Notes under the pieces: model-generated | What the model was told of the DNA's origin: nothing | What the model saw: only the letters and a program-made list of their open reading frames with translations | Databases searched by the model: none | Shown here: positions 20,125 through 29,166 of the stretch, piece by piece | Numbering within the stretch: the first letter of the stretch is position 1 | Layout of the letters: every line of letters starts with the position of its first letter | Position numbers and translations under genes: made by a program | Source: Kiloniella laminariae DSM 19542 | GTDB taxonomy: Bacteria; Pseudomonadota; Alphaproteobacteria; Kiloniellales; Kiloniellaceae | Direction of reading: 5' to 3' | DNA: 64,000 nucleotides | Assembly: GCF_000374005.1 (NCBI RefSeq) | Contig: NZ_KB893157.1 | Location: 127,950-191,949 of the forward strand

Positions 20125-20703
20125 TCAGGATTTTTTGACAAATTTGGTCAGAATAACGATCTGCTGCCCACTGACACGTCCTTCGATCTGTTCGGGATTG
20201 CCCTGTACAAGCGAGATACCCCGCACTGCAGTCCCGCGTTTGGCAGTGAAATTGGCACCCTTGACGTTAAGGTCCTTGATCAGGGTGACGGTATCGCCGG
20301 AAAGGAGTTCGGCTCCGTTTGAATCGAGGTGCTTTTCATCGGTATCATTGTCGCCACTGTTTCCGTCGGCTTGTGCCCAGGCCAGGGTTTCATCATCCAG
20401 ATACAATTGAGCAAGAAGATCCTGGGCCCAGATTTCGTTGTTAAGACGGGACAGCATCCGCCAGGCCATGACCTGCACGGCTGGAACCGGCGTCCACATG
20501 CTGTCATTGAGGCAGCGCCAGTGGTTGGCGTCGAGTGCACCTTCGTCCTCGATCTGTCCCTGACAGCTCGCACAGGCCAGGATGGACTGTTCTGCTGTCT
20601 CATCCGAGGCGGGAGGCACCGCATAGACCGTCAAATTGTCGCTAGCACCGCAGAGTTCACATTTTGCATCACTACGGGCATGCAGATCCTGTTCAGTCGT
20701 CAT
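20125..20703 (-). CDS. PhnA/YjdM-like zinc-ribbon protein
   Basis: A 192-residue protein of the PhnA (YjdM) family. Start at 20703 gives MTTEQDLHARSDAKCELCG; an in-frame codon upstream at 20802 would add a non-conserved tail. The N-terminal zinc ribbon has CELCG and CASCQ pairs, and the C-terminal domain has LLSGDTVTLIKDLNVKGANFTAKRGTAVRGI with QIVILTKFVKKS, the highly conserved PhnA core. Between them is a DUF-like helical segment and an acidic insertion (GNSGDNDTDEKH). Despite the name, the family is not shown to act in phosphonate breakdown, and no phn genes are nearby. Confidence 0.9.
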   Translation of the reverse strand: MTTEQDLHARSDAKCELCGASDNLTVYAVPPASDETAEQSILACASCQGQIEDEGALDANHWRCLNDSMWTPVPAVQVMAWRMLSRLNNEIWAQDLLAQLYLDDETLAWAQADGNSGDNDTDEKHLDSNGAELLSGDTVTLIKDLNVKGANFTAKRGTAVRGISLVQGNPEQIEGRVSGQQIVILTKFVKKS

Positions 20704-20779
20704 CGTTCTCTTACTCTTGCTGTTGGTCGTATGCAGTATGGGCGTGGAAAAAGCGGGCCACCATAACAGTCGTTCCCTG

Positions 20780-20821
20780 AAGGAACAACGGGGAAGGAAC
20801 AACGGGGAAGGAACAACGGGG
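20780..20821. repeat. Three tandem copies of a 14-bp repeat
   Basis: The unit AAGGAACAACGGGG occurs three times in perfect tandem (20780-20793, 20794-20807, 20808-20821), followed by a partial AAGGG. It lies in the divergent spacer between the phnA-like gene and the LysR gene, so it could affect either promoter or simply be a slippage-prone tract. Confidence 0.95.
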
Positions 20822-20922
20822 AAGGGTTTTGAGTTCCCTGTCTCGGTCGATATCAGTATGATCGGTTGCTATTGAGGGCAGGCAGAGGTTTGTCTGCTCC
20901 TGCATTGGAAATTGAGGCGGTG

Positions 20923-21825
20923 ATGGCTTTTACAATACGACAGCTTCAGTTTTTTGTAGCGGTCTCTGAACAGGGGACAGTCTCTGGTGCGGCACGTGCC
21001 CTGTCTATTTCTCAATCGTCTGTCACCGAAGCGGTAAAGTCTCTGGAAGCAGATCTGGGGGTGGAGTTATTTCTAAGGCGATCGCGCAGTCTGGAAATCA
21101 CGCATGTCGGGCATCAGTTTTTACGCCATGCACAGAAAATACTTGCCGATGTTTCCGATGCGCGGCTGTTGTTCGAGGCAGATCCCAAAACAAAAACCGG
21201 AAAGCTGTCTTTGGGGGTCACTTCTCTGGTCGCCGGCTATGTTCTTTCAGAAATCCTGTCGCGATTTCGCCGGGCTTATCCGCAGGTAGAGGTGTCGGCA
21301 ATCGAGGACAACGGAGAATATCTTGAGCATCTTCTGATCGGCGGGGAGCTGGATGTCGCGGTTTTGGTGACATCAAGCCTGCATAACCGGGGTGCCTTGC
21401 AGGTCGAAACCCTCGAGGTTTCTCCCTATCGTCTCTGGCTGCCCATGGGGCATGATCTTGCAGGCAAAGAGGCAATCTCGATTGAGGATGTCGCGGCCGA
21501 ACCACTGATTATGTTATCGGTTGATGAGATTGAGGAAAGTACCTCTGCCCTGCTTTCTTCTCTTGGGGCACGTCCGAATGTTGCGTTTCGCACACGCTCT
21601 GTTGAGGCGGTTCGAAGTCTGGTGGCAACAGGGGCTGGTGTGGCCTTGCTGCCAAACCTGGTGTACAGGCCCTGGTCTCTGGAAGGGGATCGGATTGAAA
21701 TTCGCGATGTTTCCGGAGATCTCCCGGCTGTTCAGGTTGGTTTGGCCTGGCGCAGGGGGGCGCCCTTGAGTGACATCAGTCGCGACTTTATCAGAACTGC
21801 TCAAACATCCCTTTCTTTCAAATAG
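20923..21825 (+). CDS. LysR-family transcriptional regulator
   Basis: A 300-residue regulator. The ATG at 20923 with GAGGCGG upstream gives MAFTIRQLQFFVAVSEQGTV, the usual LysR start. Residues 1-60 form the winged helix-turn-helix (SGAARALSISQSSVTEAVKSLEADLGVELFLRR), and about 90-295 form the periplasmic-binding-like effector domain beginning GKLSLGVTSLVAGYVL. It is 142 bases upstream of, and in the same direction as, the polyamine transporter genes; that location and the large palindrome after its stop suggest it controls them, which is inference. LysR regulators more often sit divergent to their targets, and the divergent neighbour here is the phnA-like gene. Confidence 0.93.
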   Translation: MAFTIRQLQFFVAVSEQGTVSGAARALSISQSSVTEAVKSLEADLGVELFLRRSRSLEITHVGHQFLRHAQKILADVSDARLLFEADPKTKTGKLSLGVTSLVAGYVLSEILSRFRRAYPQVEVSAIEDNGEYLEHLLIGGELDVAVLVTSSLHNRGALQVETLEVSPYRLWLPMGHDLAGKEAISIEDVAAEPLIMLSVDEIEESTSALLSSLGARPNVAFRTRSVEAVRSLVATGAGVALLPNLVYRPWSLEGDRIEIRDVSGDLPAVQVGLAWRRGAPLSDISRDFIRTAQTSLSFK

Positions 21826-21830
21826 TTGCC

Positions 21831-21857
21831 AGTGATATCGGAAATAGAGATATCACT
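21831..21857. promoter_or_regulatory. Palindrome upstream of the polyamine transporter operon
   Basis: Perfect 9-bp inverted repeat AGTGATATC-N9-GATATCACT starting six bases after the LysR stop and 110 bases before the binding-protein gene. No T tract follows, so an operator is more likely than a terminator. Confidence 0.6.
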
Positions 21858-21967
21858 AATCTGTATTTTGAGATTGCGAATATTCCCGGTGAGCAGACAC
21901 TGGAGAAAACGAATAAAAAAGCGGGAGCACAAGCTCCGTCATTCGTGTTTCAACGGGAGTAATTCAC

Positions 21968-23113
21968 ATGAACAGGAAGATTCTATACGGGGTAATGGCC
22001 CTGTCACTTTTGTCATCAAGCTCTGGTTTTGCGGCATCGGTTGGTGAAAGTGAAGGTCAGGTGAATATTGTTGCCTGGCCGGGCTATATCGAGCGGGGCG
22101 AGACAGATAGTGCTTTTGACTGGGTAACAAAATTTGAAACAGCCAGTGGCTGCAAGGTTAACGTCAAAACAGCGAACACTTCTGACGAGATGGTTGCCCT
22201 GATGAACGAAGGCGGCTTTGATCTTGTGACAGCATCCGGTGATGCTTCTCTGAGGTTGATCGCCGGCAAGAGAGTTCAGGAGATTGATACGGGCCTGATC
22301 CCGAGCTGGGCTACGGTTGATGACCGTCTGAAGGCAGCACCCTGGCATACTGTCGAGGGCAAACACTATGGCACGCCCTATATGTGGGGTCCAAATGTGC
22401 TGATGTATAACAGCAAGGTTTTTGAGGCGGCGCCAGAGAGCTGGTCGATTGTATTTGAAGAGACCACCTTGCCAGATGGCAAGTCGAACAGCGGACGTGT
22501 TCAGGCTTATGATGGTCCGATTCATATCGCCGATGCAGCAAACTATCTGATGTTCCACAAACCGGAACTCGGCATCAAAAGCCCCTATGAGCTGAATCAG
22601 GAGCAGTATGATGCCGCGCTCAATCTTTTGCGGGATCAGCGCAAACTGGTGGGACGCTACTGGCACGATGCCTTTATCCAGATGGATGATTTCAAAAATG
22701 AAGGTGTTGTCGCCTCGGGGTCCTGGCCGTTTCAGGTGAACATCCTTGCCAGTGAAGGACAGCCCGTCGCGTCGGTCATCCCCAAGGAAGGGGCAACCGG
22801 CTGGGCGGATACGACCATGATGCACAGTGAAGCTGCGAACCCCAACTGTGCCTACAAATGGATGGAGCACACGCTGTCATCAAACCTGCAAAGTGATCTG
22901 GCAGTCTGGTTCGGGGCGAACCCGTCGGTTCCCGCTGCCTGTACCAACGGCAGTGGCATGCTGACCAAGGAAGGCTGTTCTACGAATGGCTTTGATGATT
23001 TTGATAAGATCAAATTCTGGCAAACCCCGGTATCCAAGTGCGATAGCCAGGGAGAGTGTGTTCCCTATTATCGCTGGGTTTCTGACTATATCGGCGTTAT
23101 CGGCGGACGGTAA
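21968..23113 (+). CDS. Polyamine ABC transporter substrate-binding protein (YdcS-like)
   Basis: Periplasmic binding protein, 381 residues, with an N-terminal signal peptide (MNRKILYGVMALSLLSSSSGFAAS, cleavage likely after GFA-A). The mature protein starts QVNIVAWPGYIERG, typical of the PotD/PotF/YdcS polyamine-binding group, and contains GGFDLVTASGDASLRLI and the GTPYMWGPNVLMYN hinge segment. Several cysteines near the C-terminus (CAYKW, CTNGSG, CSTNGF, CDSQGEC) could form disulfides. It is the first of four transporter genes followed by an aminobutyraldehyde dehydrogenase, the same order as E. coli ydcSTUV-ydcW. Putrescine or spermidine is the likely ligand; the specificity is inferred. Confidence 0.9.
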   Translation: MNRKILYGVMALSLLSSSSGFAASVGESEGQVNIVAWPGYIERGETDSAFDWVTKFETASGCKVNVKTANTSDEMVALMNEGGFDLVTASGDASLRLIAGKRVQEIDTGLIPSWATVDDRLKAAPWHTVEGKHYGTPYMWGPNVLMYNSKVFEAAPESWSIVFEETTLPDGKSNSGRVQAYDGPIHIADAANYLMFHKPELGIKSPYELNQEQYDAALNLLRDQRKLVGRYWHDAFIQMDDFKNEGVVASGSWPFQVNILASEGQPVASVIPKEGATGWADTTMMHSEAANPNCAYKWMEHTLSSNLQSDLAVWFGANPSVPAACTNGSGMLTKEGCSTNGFDDFDKIKFWQTPVSKCDSQGECVPYYRWVSDYIGVIGGR

Positions 23114-23141
23114 TAGAGACTCCAGATATCCCTTGAACAGA

Positions 23142-23166
23142 TCCCGCCTGGAACTTCCGGGCGGGA
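23142..23166 (+). other. Intercistronic hairpin after the binding-protein gene
   Basis: An 11-bp hairpin with a 3-base loop, arms TCCCGCCTGGA and TCCGGGCGGGA (one G-U pair). No T run follows. Its position between a binding-protein gene and its ABC ATPase gene matches RNA-stabilising hairpins known in other transport operons, which keep the binding protein in excess. Confidence 0.7.
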
Positions 23167-23190
23167 CCCAGAAATTTGGCTGATTGATCA

Positions 23191-24186
23191 ATGACTGTTG
23201 CGGTGGAATTCAAGAAAGTCTCCCGTCATTTTGGTGCGGTGAAGGCGGTTGATGAGGTCGATCTGAAAATCGACGAGGGAAGTTTTTTTGCGATGCTCGG
23301 TCCATCCGGATCAGGCAAGACGACCAGTCTGCGTCTGATCTCGGGGTTTGATCAGCCTTCTGCGGGATCAATACATATTTTCGGAGAAGCCTGCGAAACG
23401 ACCCCGCCAAACCGGCGTCCTGTAAACACTGTGTTTCAGGACTATGCCCTGTTTCCGCATCTGACTATCCGCGACAATGTTGCCTATGGATTAATGGTCC
23501 GGGGGGTAAAAAAAAGCCTCAGACATCAGGAGGCTGACGAGATGCTCTCGCTGGTGAAGCTGGACAGCTATGGCGATCGCAAACCTGCCCAACTTTCCGG
23601 AGGGCAACGACAACGTGTTGCCCTGGCCCGGGCTCTGGTCAACAAACCGCGTGTGTTGCTGCTGGATGAGCCTTTGGGGGCTTTGGATCTAAAACTGCGT
23701 GAGCAAATGCAGGAAGAACTCAAGGCGCTTCAACAACGTTTGGGCATTACCTTTGTGTTTGTCACCCATGACCAGACCGAGGCTCTGTCCATGGCAGATC
23801 AGATTGCCGTGTTTAACGAAGGCGGAATCGTCCAGACAGGAACGCCTGAAGAGGTGTATCAGCGCCCGAGAACAAAATTTGTCGCTGACTTTGTTGGCTC
23901 TTCCAATCTTGTTCCTCCGCAGATCAGCGCACAACTCGGCGGGCAATCCCGCTGGTCGAGCCTGAAACCTGAAGCTTTGACCCTGATAAAGCATGAGGGG
24001 GCAGGGGTTGTTGGTACGATCAAAACCGTCAGATATCTCGGGGCGACAAACCGGGTCACAATACAGGTTGGTGAAACTGAACTTTCGGCACTGTTGTCGA
24101 ACAGCGGAGCAAGCTGGAACAAGGGGGATCATGTCGGTCTGCAGGTGAAACCTGGAGCTCTTTATGCAATGGAAGAGAGCACATGA
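23191..24186 (+). CDS. Polyamine ABC transporter ATP-binding protein
   Basis: ATPase of the polyamine importer, 331 residues. Walker A GPSGSGKTT, Q-loop NTVFQDYALFPHLT, ABC signature LSGGQRQRVALARAL, Walker B VLLLDEPLGALD, and switch His in FVTHDQTEALSMAD. After about residue 240 a TOBE-type domain follows (RTKFVADFVGSSNLV then the small beta fold). Motifs match the PotA/YdcT group. Its stop overlaps the start of the next gene in ATGA. Confidence 0.94.
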   Translation: MTVAVEFKKVSRHFGAVKAVDEVDLKIDEGSFFAMLGPSGSGKTTSLRLISGFDQPSAGSIHIFGEACETTPPNRRPVNTVFQDYALFPHLTIRDNVAYGLMVRGVKKSLRHQEADEMLSLVKLDSYGDRKPAQLSGGQRQRVALARALVNKPRVLLLDEPLGALDLKLREQMQEELKALQQRLGITFVFVTHDQTEALSMADQIAVFNEGGIVQTGTPEEVYQRPRTKFVADFVGSSNLVPPQISAQLGGQSRWSSLKPEALTLIKHEGAGVVGTIKTVRYLGATNRVTIQVGETELSALLSNSGASWNKGDHVGLQVKPGALYAMEEST

Positions 24187-25133
24187 GCAGGGCTATTTCC
24201 ATACAAACCCGGGACGGGCGAACTGGCGTGGCAGGACGGTTGTCCGATCTTTTCTGGCGGCGACCCAAGCTGTTGCTGTTGCTTATGCTGGCGCCACCCT
24301 TGTTGTGGCTCGGTATTATCTATGTGGGTTCGCTTTTTTCACTGCTCCTGCAAAGCTTCTTCTCCATTGATGAGTTCTCCGGGCTGATTCAGTACGAATT
24401 TACGCTAAAAACCTATGGGGAGCTGCTGCGCCCAACCAACTATGACATTATTTTGCGCACAACCCTGATGGCAACCGCAGTGACAGTTGCTTCTGCGGTT
24501 ATTGCCTTTCCGATTTCCTATTTTGCCGCCCGCTATGCCCGCGGACGTATGAAGGCGGTCTTCTACCTTGGCGTGATGCTTCCTCTCTGGTCGAGCTATC
24601 TGGTCAAGGTTTATGCCTGGAAACTGATTCTGGCCAAGGAAGGTATTCTGTCGTGGTTTTTTGATGCCGCGGGGTTGATGCCCGTCCTGGAGGCGCTTCT
24701 GGCGCTTCCGGTTGTCGGAGGGAACTCTTTGTCTGTCAGCTATATCGGAACTTTTCTGGTTTTCCTCTACGTGTGGCTGCCATTCATGATCCTGCCGATC
24801 CAGGCATCGCTTGAGCGGGTGCCATCGAATTTACTGGAGGCATCCGGGGATTTGGGGGCGTCACAGCGGCAAACCTTCAGATATGTTGTGTTGCCTCTGG
24901 CGCTGCCGGGGATTGTCGCAGGGTCAATCTTTACCTTCTCGCTGACCCTTGGCGATTACATTATTCCCCAGATTGTCGGGTCATCACGCCTTTTCATCGG
25001 GCAGGCCGTCTATGCCCATCAGGGGACGGCAGGCAATATTCCGCTCGCTGCGGCTTTTGCGGTTGTCCCTATTGTTATCATGGCTTTTTACCTCTGGATG
25101 GCCAAACGGAAGGGAGCTTTTGATGCGCTCTGA
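24183..25133 (+). CDS. Polyamine ABC transporter permease 1 (YdcU/PotB-like)
   Basis: Inner-membrane permease, 316 residues, with about six hydrophobic helices. A basic N-terminal tail (about 1-30) precedes TM1 ([27 protein letters not shown]). The EAA loop that contacts the ATPase reads [26 protein letters not shown]. It starts within the ATGA overlap with the ATPase gene and itself overlaps the next permease gene by 11 bases, so the three are translationally coupled. Confidence 0.94.
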   Translation: MSRAISIQTRDGRTGVAGRLSDLFWRRPKLLLLLMLAPPLLWLGIIYVGSLFSLLLQSFFSIDEFSGLIQYEFTLKTYGELLRPTNYDIILRTTLMATAVTVASAVIAFPISYFAARYARGRMKAVFYLGVMLPLWSSYLVKVYAWKLILAKEGILSWFFDAAGLMPVLEALLALPVVGGNSLSVSYIGTFLVFLYVWLPFMILPIQASLERVPSNLLEASGDLGASQRQTFRYVVLPLALPGIVAGSIFTFSLTLGDYIIPQIVGSSRLFIGQAVYAHQGTAGNIPLAAAFAVVPIVIMAFYLWMAKRKGAFDAL

Positions 25134-25932
25134 TCAACGTTCTTCCAAGTGGCTTAAGCTGGCGGCGATTTCAGGCCTGTTGTTTCTACATCTGCCTTTG
25201 CTGTTGATTTTCCTCTATGCCTTTACGACCGAGGCAACCAGCTACCAGTTTCCCCCGCCCGGCCTCACTCTGGACTGGTTTGAAGTGACCTGGAACCGGG
25301 CCGATGTCTGGGAGGCTCTGGGGTTATCAGTCAAGGTGGCTTCGATCTCGACTGTCATTGCTCTGGTTTTGGGGACACTTTGCGCTGCGGCGGTCTCCCG
25401 ATCACGTTTTTTTGGGCGGGAAGCGATCTCATTACTGGTGATTCTGCCGATTGCCCTGCCGGGAATTGTAACAGGGATTTCCTTGCGCTCTGCTTTTAAT
25501 CTTGCGGACATTCCTTATTCGACGCTGACAATCATACTCGGGCACGCCACCTTTTGTGTGGTGGTTGTCTACAACAATGCCGTTGCCCGGTTTCGCCGGC
25601 TTTCGATCTCGATGATTGAGGCGTCGATGGATCTGGGAGCCAACAGTTTTCAAACCTTCCGCTATATCGTCCTGCCAAACATCGCCACGGCAATGTTGGC
25701 AGGCGGAATGCTGGCCTTCGCCCTTTCTTTTGATGAAGTCATTGTGACGACCTTCACGGCGGGCCAGCAGGCGACCTTGCCGATCTGGATGCTGGAGGAA
25801 CTGGTCCGTCCCCGGCAACGCCCGGTGACCAACGTTGTGGCCATGGTTGTTGTTTTGGTCACTTTTTTACCCATCCTTGGTGCTTACTACCTGACCCGTA
25901 GTGGAACCGATACGGCCGGAGCCGGAAAATAA
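25123..25932 (+). CDS. Polyamine ABC transporter permease 2 (YdcV/PotC-like)
   Basis: Second permease of the importer, 269 residues and about six transmembrane segments. The ATG at 25123 is preceded by AGGGAGC and gives [18 protein letters not shown]; earlier in-frame ATG codons lie inside the first permease gene. EAA loop: [26 protein letters not shown]. It ends 23 bases before the dehydrogenase gene, which has its own AAGGGAG site. Confidence 0.94.
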   Translation: MRSDQRSSKWLKLAAISGLLFLHLPLLLIFLYAFTTEATSYQFPPPGLTLDWFEVTWNRADVWEALGLSVKVASISTVIALVLGTLCAAAVSRSRFFGREAISLLVILPIALPGIVTGISLRSAFNLADIPYSTLTIILGHATFCVVVVYNNAVARFRRLSISMIEASMDLGANSFQTFRYIVLPNIATAMLAGGMLAFALSFDEVIVTTFTAGQQATLPIWMLEELVRPRQRPVTNVVAMVVVLVTFLPILGAYYLTRSGTDTAGAGK

Positions 25933-25955
25933 CAAACTCTAAGGGAGATCTTGTC

Positions 25956-27380
25956 ATGGACACAAAGCTGTTGATCGGAGGCCGTTTCGAGGAAGGCACT
26001 GAAACTGCAGAGTTAGTGCTCAACCCGAGAACCGGGGAAACCATTCTGGAATTGCCCGAGGCTTCTGCCGCACAAGTTGATGCAGCTGTTGATGCAGCTG
26101 CAAAAGCCTTTGCCAGCTGGTCGCGGTCATCTCCGGCAGAAAGAGCAGGATGCCTGTTGCGAATTGCCGACCGGATCGAGGCGGAAGCCGTGAACTTTGC
26201 CTTGCTGGAATCCCTGAACTGCGGGAAGCCGATCAGCCGGGTAACAGAAGATGAAATTCCAGGTGTTGTCGATACCTATCGCTTTTTTGCCGGGGCGGTT
26301 CGCTGTGTCACCAGCGCAGCAGCAGGGGAATATCTGCCGGGCTTTACATCGATGGTTCGTCGGGATCCTATCGGGGTTGTCGCCTCGATTGCACCCTGGA
26401 ACTATCCTTTGATGATGATGGCCTGGAAGCTGGCCCCCGCCATTGCCGGGGGGAATACAGTGGTCTTTAAGCCCTCGGAACAAACCCCGTTGACTGCTTT
26501 GAAGATGGCAAAGATTCTGGCGGAAGAACTTCCCGAAGGTGTAGTGAACATTGTTCCGGGACGAGGAGCAACGGTTGGGAACCAGCTGATCAACCACAAG
26601 AAAGTCGATATGATTTCCCTGACCGGGGACGTTGCTACTGGGAAAAAAATGTTGCAGGCCGCGTCCTATTCGGTGAAGCGGACCCATCTTGAACTCGGGG
26701 GAAAAGCCCCGGTTATCGTATTCGATGATGCATCCTTGTCTGAGGTGGTCGAGGGGCTCCAGGCTTTTGGGTATTACAATGCCGGGCAGGACTGTACGGC
26801 TGCTTGTCGGGTTTATGCGAGTGACAAGATCTATGACAATCTGGTTGCGGATCTTTCGTCGGCTGCAGATTCCATTAAATACGACTTGAAAGATGATACC
26901 GAAAACGAAATTGGCCCCCTGATTTCGGGGCGTCAGCGAGACCGGGTCGCCAGTTTTGTCGAGCGGGCACGGGAGTTAAGCCATATTGAAGTGACGGCCG
27001 GGGGCAGTACCCATGGGGACAACGGGTTCTATTACAAACCAACGGTTATTGCAGGGGCATTACAGCAGGATGAAATCGTTCAGCGGGAAGTTTTTGGTCC
27101 GGTAATTTCCGTCACCCGTTTCTCGGACGTGGATGACGCCGTCAGCTGGGCAAATGACAGTGACTATGGTCTGGCGTCTTCAGTCTGGACCAAGGATGTC
27201 GGGCGAGCGATGGAAACTTCAGCGCGTCTTCGTTATGGCTGTACCTGGGTAAATACCCACTTCATGCTGACGACAGAGATGCCTCATGGAGGATTGAAAC
27301 AGTCCGGTTATGGCAAGGACATGTCGATCTATGCGCTGGAAGATTACACAGCAGTACGGCATGTGATGATCAAGCATTAG
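25956..27380 (+). CDS. Gamma-aminobutyraldehyde dehydrogenase (PatD/Prr-like)
   Basis: NAD-dependent aldehyde dehydrogenase, 474 residues. The general base lies in the LELGGKAP segment and the catalytic cysteine in [26 protein letters not shown] and the [14 protein letters not shown] segment form the cofactor site. Overall best match is the PatD/YdcW group that oxidises 4-aminobutyraldehyde, the product of putrescine transamination, to 4-aminobutyrate. The polyamine transporter directly upstream in the same direction supports that substrate. No putrescine aminotransferase is seen in the window. Confidence 0.88.
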   Translation: MDTKLLIGGRFEEGTETAELVLNPRTGETILELPEASAAQVDAAVDAAAKAFASWSRSSPAERAGCLLRIADRIEAEAVNFALLESLNCGKPISRVTEDEIPGVVDTYRFFAGAVRCVTSAAAGEYLPGFTSMVRRDPIGVVASIAPWNYPLMMMAWKLAPAIAGGNTVVFKPSEQTPLTALKMAKILAEELPEGVVNIVPGRGATVGNQLINHKKVDMISLTGDVATGKKMLQAASYSVKRTHLELGGKAPVIVFDDASLSEVVEGLQAFGYYNAGQDCTAACRVYASDKIYDNLVADLSSAADSIKYDLKDDTENEIGPLISGRQRDRVASFVERARELSHIEVTAGGSTHGDNGFYYKPTVIAGALQQDEIVQREVFGPVISVTRFSDVDDAVSWANDSDYGLASSVWTKDVGRAMETSARLRYGCTWVNTHFMLTTEMPHGGLKQSGYGKDMSIYALEDYTAVRHVMIKH

Positions 27381-27467
27381 AAGCTGGCCTGCAAAAAAGG
27401 TTTTTCCCTGTGATTGGCACTGTTAGTCTGGTCAGATAACAGTGTTCAATTCTTCCGGAGACTTCAT

Positions 27468-27953
27468 ATGGCCTTTATGGAAATTACTCTTCTGGACGAC
27501 GGCTGGGTGATTCGCCCCTGCGGTATTGATGATCTTGAGGAGGTTTCCAAGCTGGTCTTACAAGAGGCCCTGCGCAGCATCGCCGAAGACTTTGACGAGG
27601 CTGGCTGGAAAGATTTCCAGGAGTATCTGAGTGCGGAGCAGCTGCTTTTTCGCCTTTCAACAGGCTCAAAAGGACTGGTGCTGCACGGAGAGGATGACAA
27701 GCTGGCGGGCTATGTCGAGGTTTCTGGAAACCAGATTCTGCTGTTCTTTGTCTCTGAGAAAGCCCAGGGGCAAAAATTGGCGACCCGTCTGTTTGAAAAG
27801 CTTTGCGAGGGCCTTGCCTTGAAGGAGCTTTATGTTAACGCTTCTTCGCAGGGGCATGATTTTTACCTTGCCCAGGGATTTGAAGCAATGGGGGATTGGG
27901 TAACAACCGCGGGTGTTAAACATTGTCCCATGCGCTGGACCGCTGGAAGCTGA
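27468..27953 (+). CDS. GNAT-like acetyltransferase
   Basis: A 161-residue protein. The ATG at 27468 with CCGGAG 7 bases upstream is preferred over an in-frame ATG at 27414. The fold order is that of Gcn5-related acetyltransferases: WVIRPCGIDDLEEVSKLV, a central strand pair LAGYVEVSGNQILLFFVSEKAQGQKLATRLFEK with an acetyl-CoA loop (QGQKLA, compare Q/RxxGxG/A), then LYVNASSQGHDFYLAQGFEAMG. Substrate is unknown. Motif A is slightly divergent, and the protein also carries a long acidic segment near residues 35-50. It may be transcribed with the LysE gene downstream (77-base gap). Confidence 0.82.
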   Translation: MAFMEITLLDDGWVIRPCGIDDLEEVSKLVLQEALRSIAEDFDEAGWKDFQEYLSAEQLLFRLSTGSKGLVLHGEDDKLAGYVEVSGNQILLFFVSEKAQGQKLATRLFEKLCEGLALKELYVNASSQGHDFYLAQGFEAMGDWVTTAGVKHCPMRWTAGS

Positions 27954-28030
27954 AAACAGTTGTCTGGCAGAATAATAAGTCTCATTCTGTCTGCATTCTG
28001 GAGACACTGTAGAAAACAAGTCGGGGTCCA

Positions 28031-28669
28031 ATGGGTATTACAGAAATTCTTTCATTCGTTCTGGTTGCATCCCTGCTTGTGATATCGCCGGGGCCAAACG
28101 GTGTGCTTATTGCCAAAACAGTTCCTCTGTCGGGCAAGGGGGCAGGGTTCGCCAATATTGCGGGTTTTGTCGGAGCCTTCTATCTGCACGGGCTTCTGTC
28201 TGTTCTTGGTATCTCTGTGCTGCTGGTTAAATCAGCCGAGCTTTTTACCCTGGTGAAGATTGTTGGTGCAGCTTACCTCATGTGGCTCGGGCTGAAAGCT
28301 CTGCGCCAAAGCCTGAAAAAGAAAGGCTCTCTGGTGACGCCGGCAGTTAAGCCGATCACGAGAAAACGGACCCTTGTTACTGCCCTTCTCGAAGGCTTTC
28401 TGACCAACGTCCTCAATCCGAAAGTCTCGATGTTTTACCTTGCGGCCTTCCCACAATTTATTACACCCGGAGAGGCGGCAATGACCAACTCTCTTCTGCT
28501 GGTCAGCCTGCATGCCCTTATCAATGTGCTCTGGTTTTCTGGCATGATTTTGTTCCTGGCCCGGTTAAGCGGTGCCGCGCGCAATGAAAGCTTCCAGCGC
28601 TGGATCAAGGGTATTACCGGTGTGGTCTTTATTGGTTTTGGCGCGCGCCTGGCGATGATGAAACCCTGA
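28031..28669 (+). CDS. LysE/RhtB-family exporter
   Basis: A 212-residue membrane protein with about six hydrophobic helices. The N-terminal segment SLLVISPGPNGVLIAKTVPLSGKGAGFANIAG carries the family GPN motif, and NVLNPKVSMFYLAAFPQFI is the second diagnostic segment (NPK). Members export basic or neutral amino acids and related compounds; the substrate here is not readable. Confidence 0.92.
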   Translation: MGITEILSFVLVASLLVISPGPNGVLIAKTVPLSGKGAGFANIAGFVGAFYLHGLLSVLGISVLLVKSAELFTLVKIVGAAYLMWLGLKALRQSLKKKGSLVTPAVKPITRKRTLVTALLEGFLTNVLNPKVSMFYLAAFPQFITPGEAAMTNSLLLVSLHALINVLWFSGMILFLARLSGAARNESFQRWIKGITGVVFIGFGARLAMMKP

Positions 28670-28724
28670 TTCAGAGCAAGCTGACAGAACTATTCCCTGC
28701 TTTAAAATTTGAAAGAACAGACGA

Positions 28725-29054
28725 ATGCCCCACTGCATTATCGAGTATGCCGCGCCGCTCAAGAGCAAAATAGCAATAACGGATCTGGTCGAGGCTGTCT
28801 TCGCGGCCACGGCTGGATCCGGTCTGTTTGAGGTGGCAAGTATCAAGGCACGCGCTCTGGAAATCGAGCATTTCAAAACCGGAGCTGTAGAACAGAATTT
28901 TGTCTCGACAACAGTCAAGCTGTTGCCCGGACGAACGGCTGTGCAGAAGCAAGCACTGGGAGAAGCCATTCTGGTGGCAAAGCAGGTGCTGCTCAAGGAT
29001 AGGGCCCTGCTGACTGTGGAGGTTGCTGATTTGGCTGAGGCCTATTTCAAATAG
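28725..29054 (+). CDS. 5-carboxymethyl-2-hydroxymuconate isomerase-like protein
   Basis: A 109-residue member of the tautomerase superfamily, close to HpaF (CHMI). The initiator Met is followed by Pro (MPHCIIEYAAPL), so the catalytic N-terminal proline is available, and the rest follows the CHMI pattern (LEIEHFKTGAVEQNFVSTTVKLLPGRTAVQKQALGEAIL). Classical CHMI works in homoprotocatechuate degradation, but no other hpa gene is near, so the true substrate is uncertain. Confidence 0.85.
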   Translation: MPHCIIEYAAPLKSKIAITDLVEAVFAATAGSGLFEVASIKARALEIEHFKTGAVEQNFVSTTVKLLPGRTAVQKQALGEAILVAKQVLLKDRALLTVEVADLAEAYFK

Positions 29055-29090
29055 AAATGTTTCGGCAAGGTTTTGCTCTGACAAGAGTGT

Positions 29091-29126
29091 AAATTCCAGC
29101 TCTGGTTAATAGAGCTGGAATTTTTT
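29091..29126 (+). terminator. Intrinsic terminator, CHMI-like gene
   Basis: Perfect inverted repeat AAATTCCAGCTCT / AGAGCTGGAATTT with a 7-base loop and a T6 end. It lies between convergent genes, 36 bases after the CHMI-like stop; the A-rich left end could also serve the minus-strand aminotransferase. Confidence 0.9.
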
Positions 29127-29166
29127 GGCTCTTTTTTCAAGTTTCAGGGAAGGCCTGAAGTAACTG

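Noticed and set aside
20780-20821. CRISPR-like array
   Set aside because: Repeats are directly tandem without spacers and only 14 bp.
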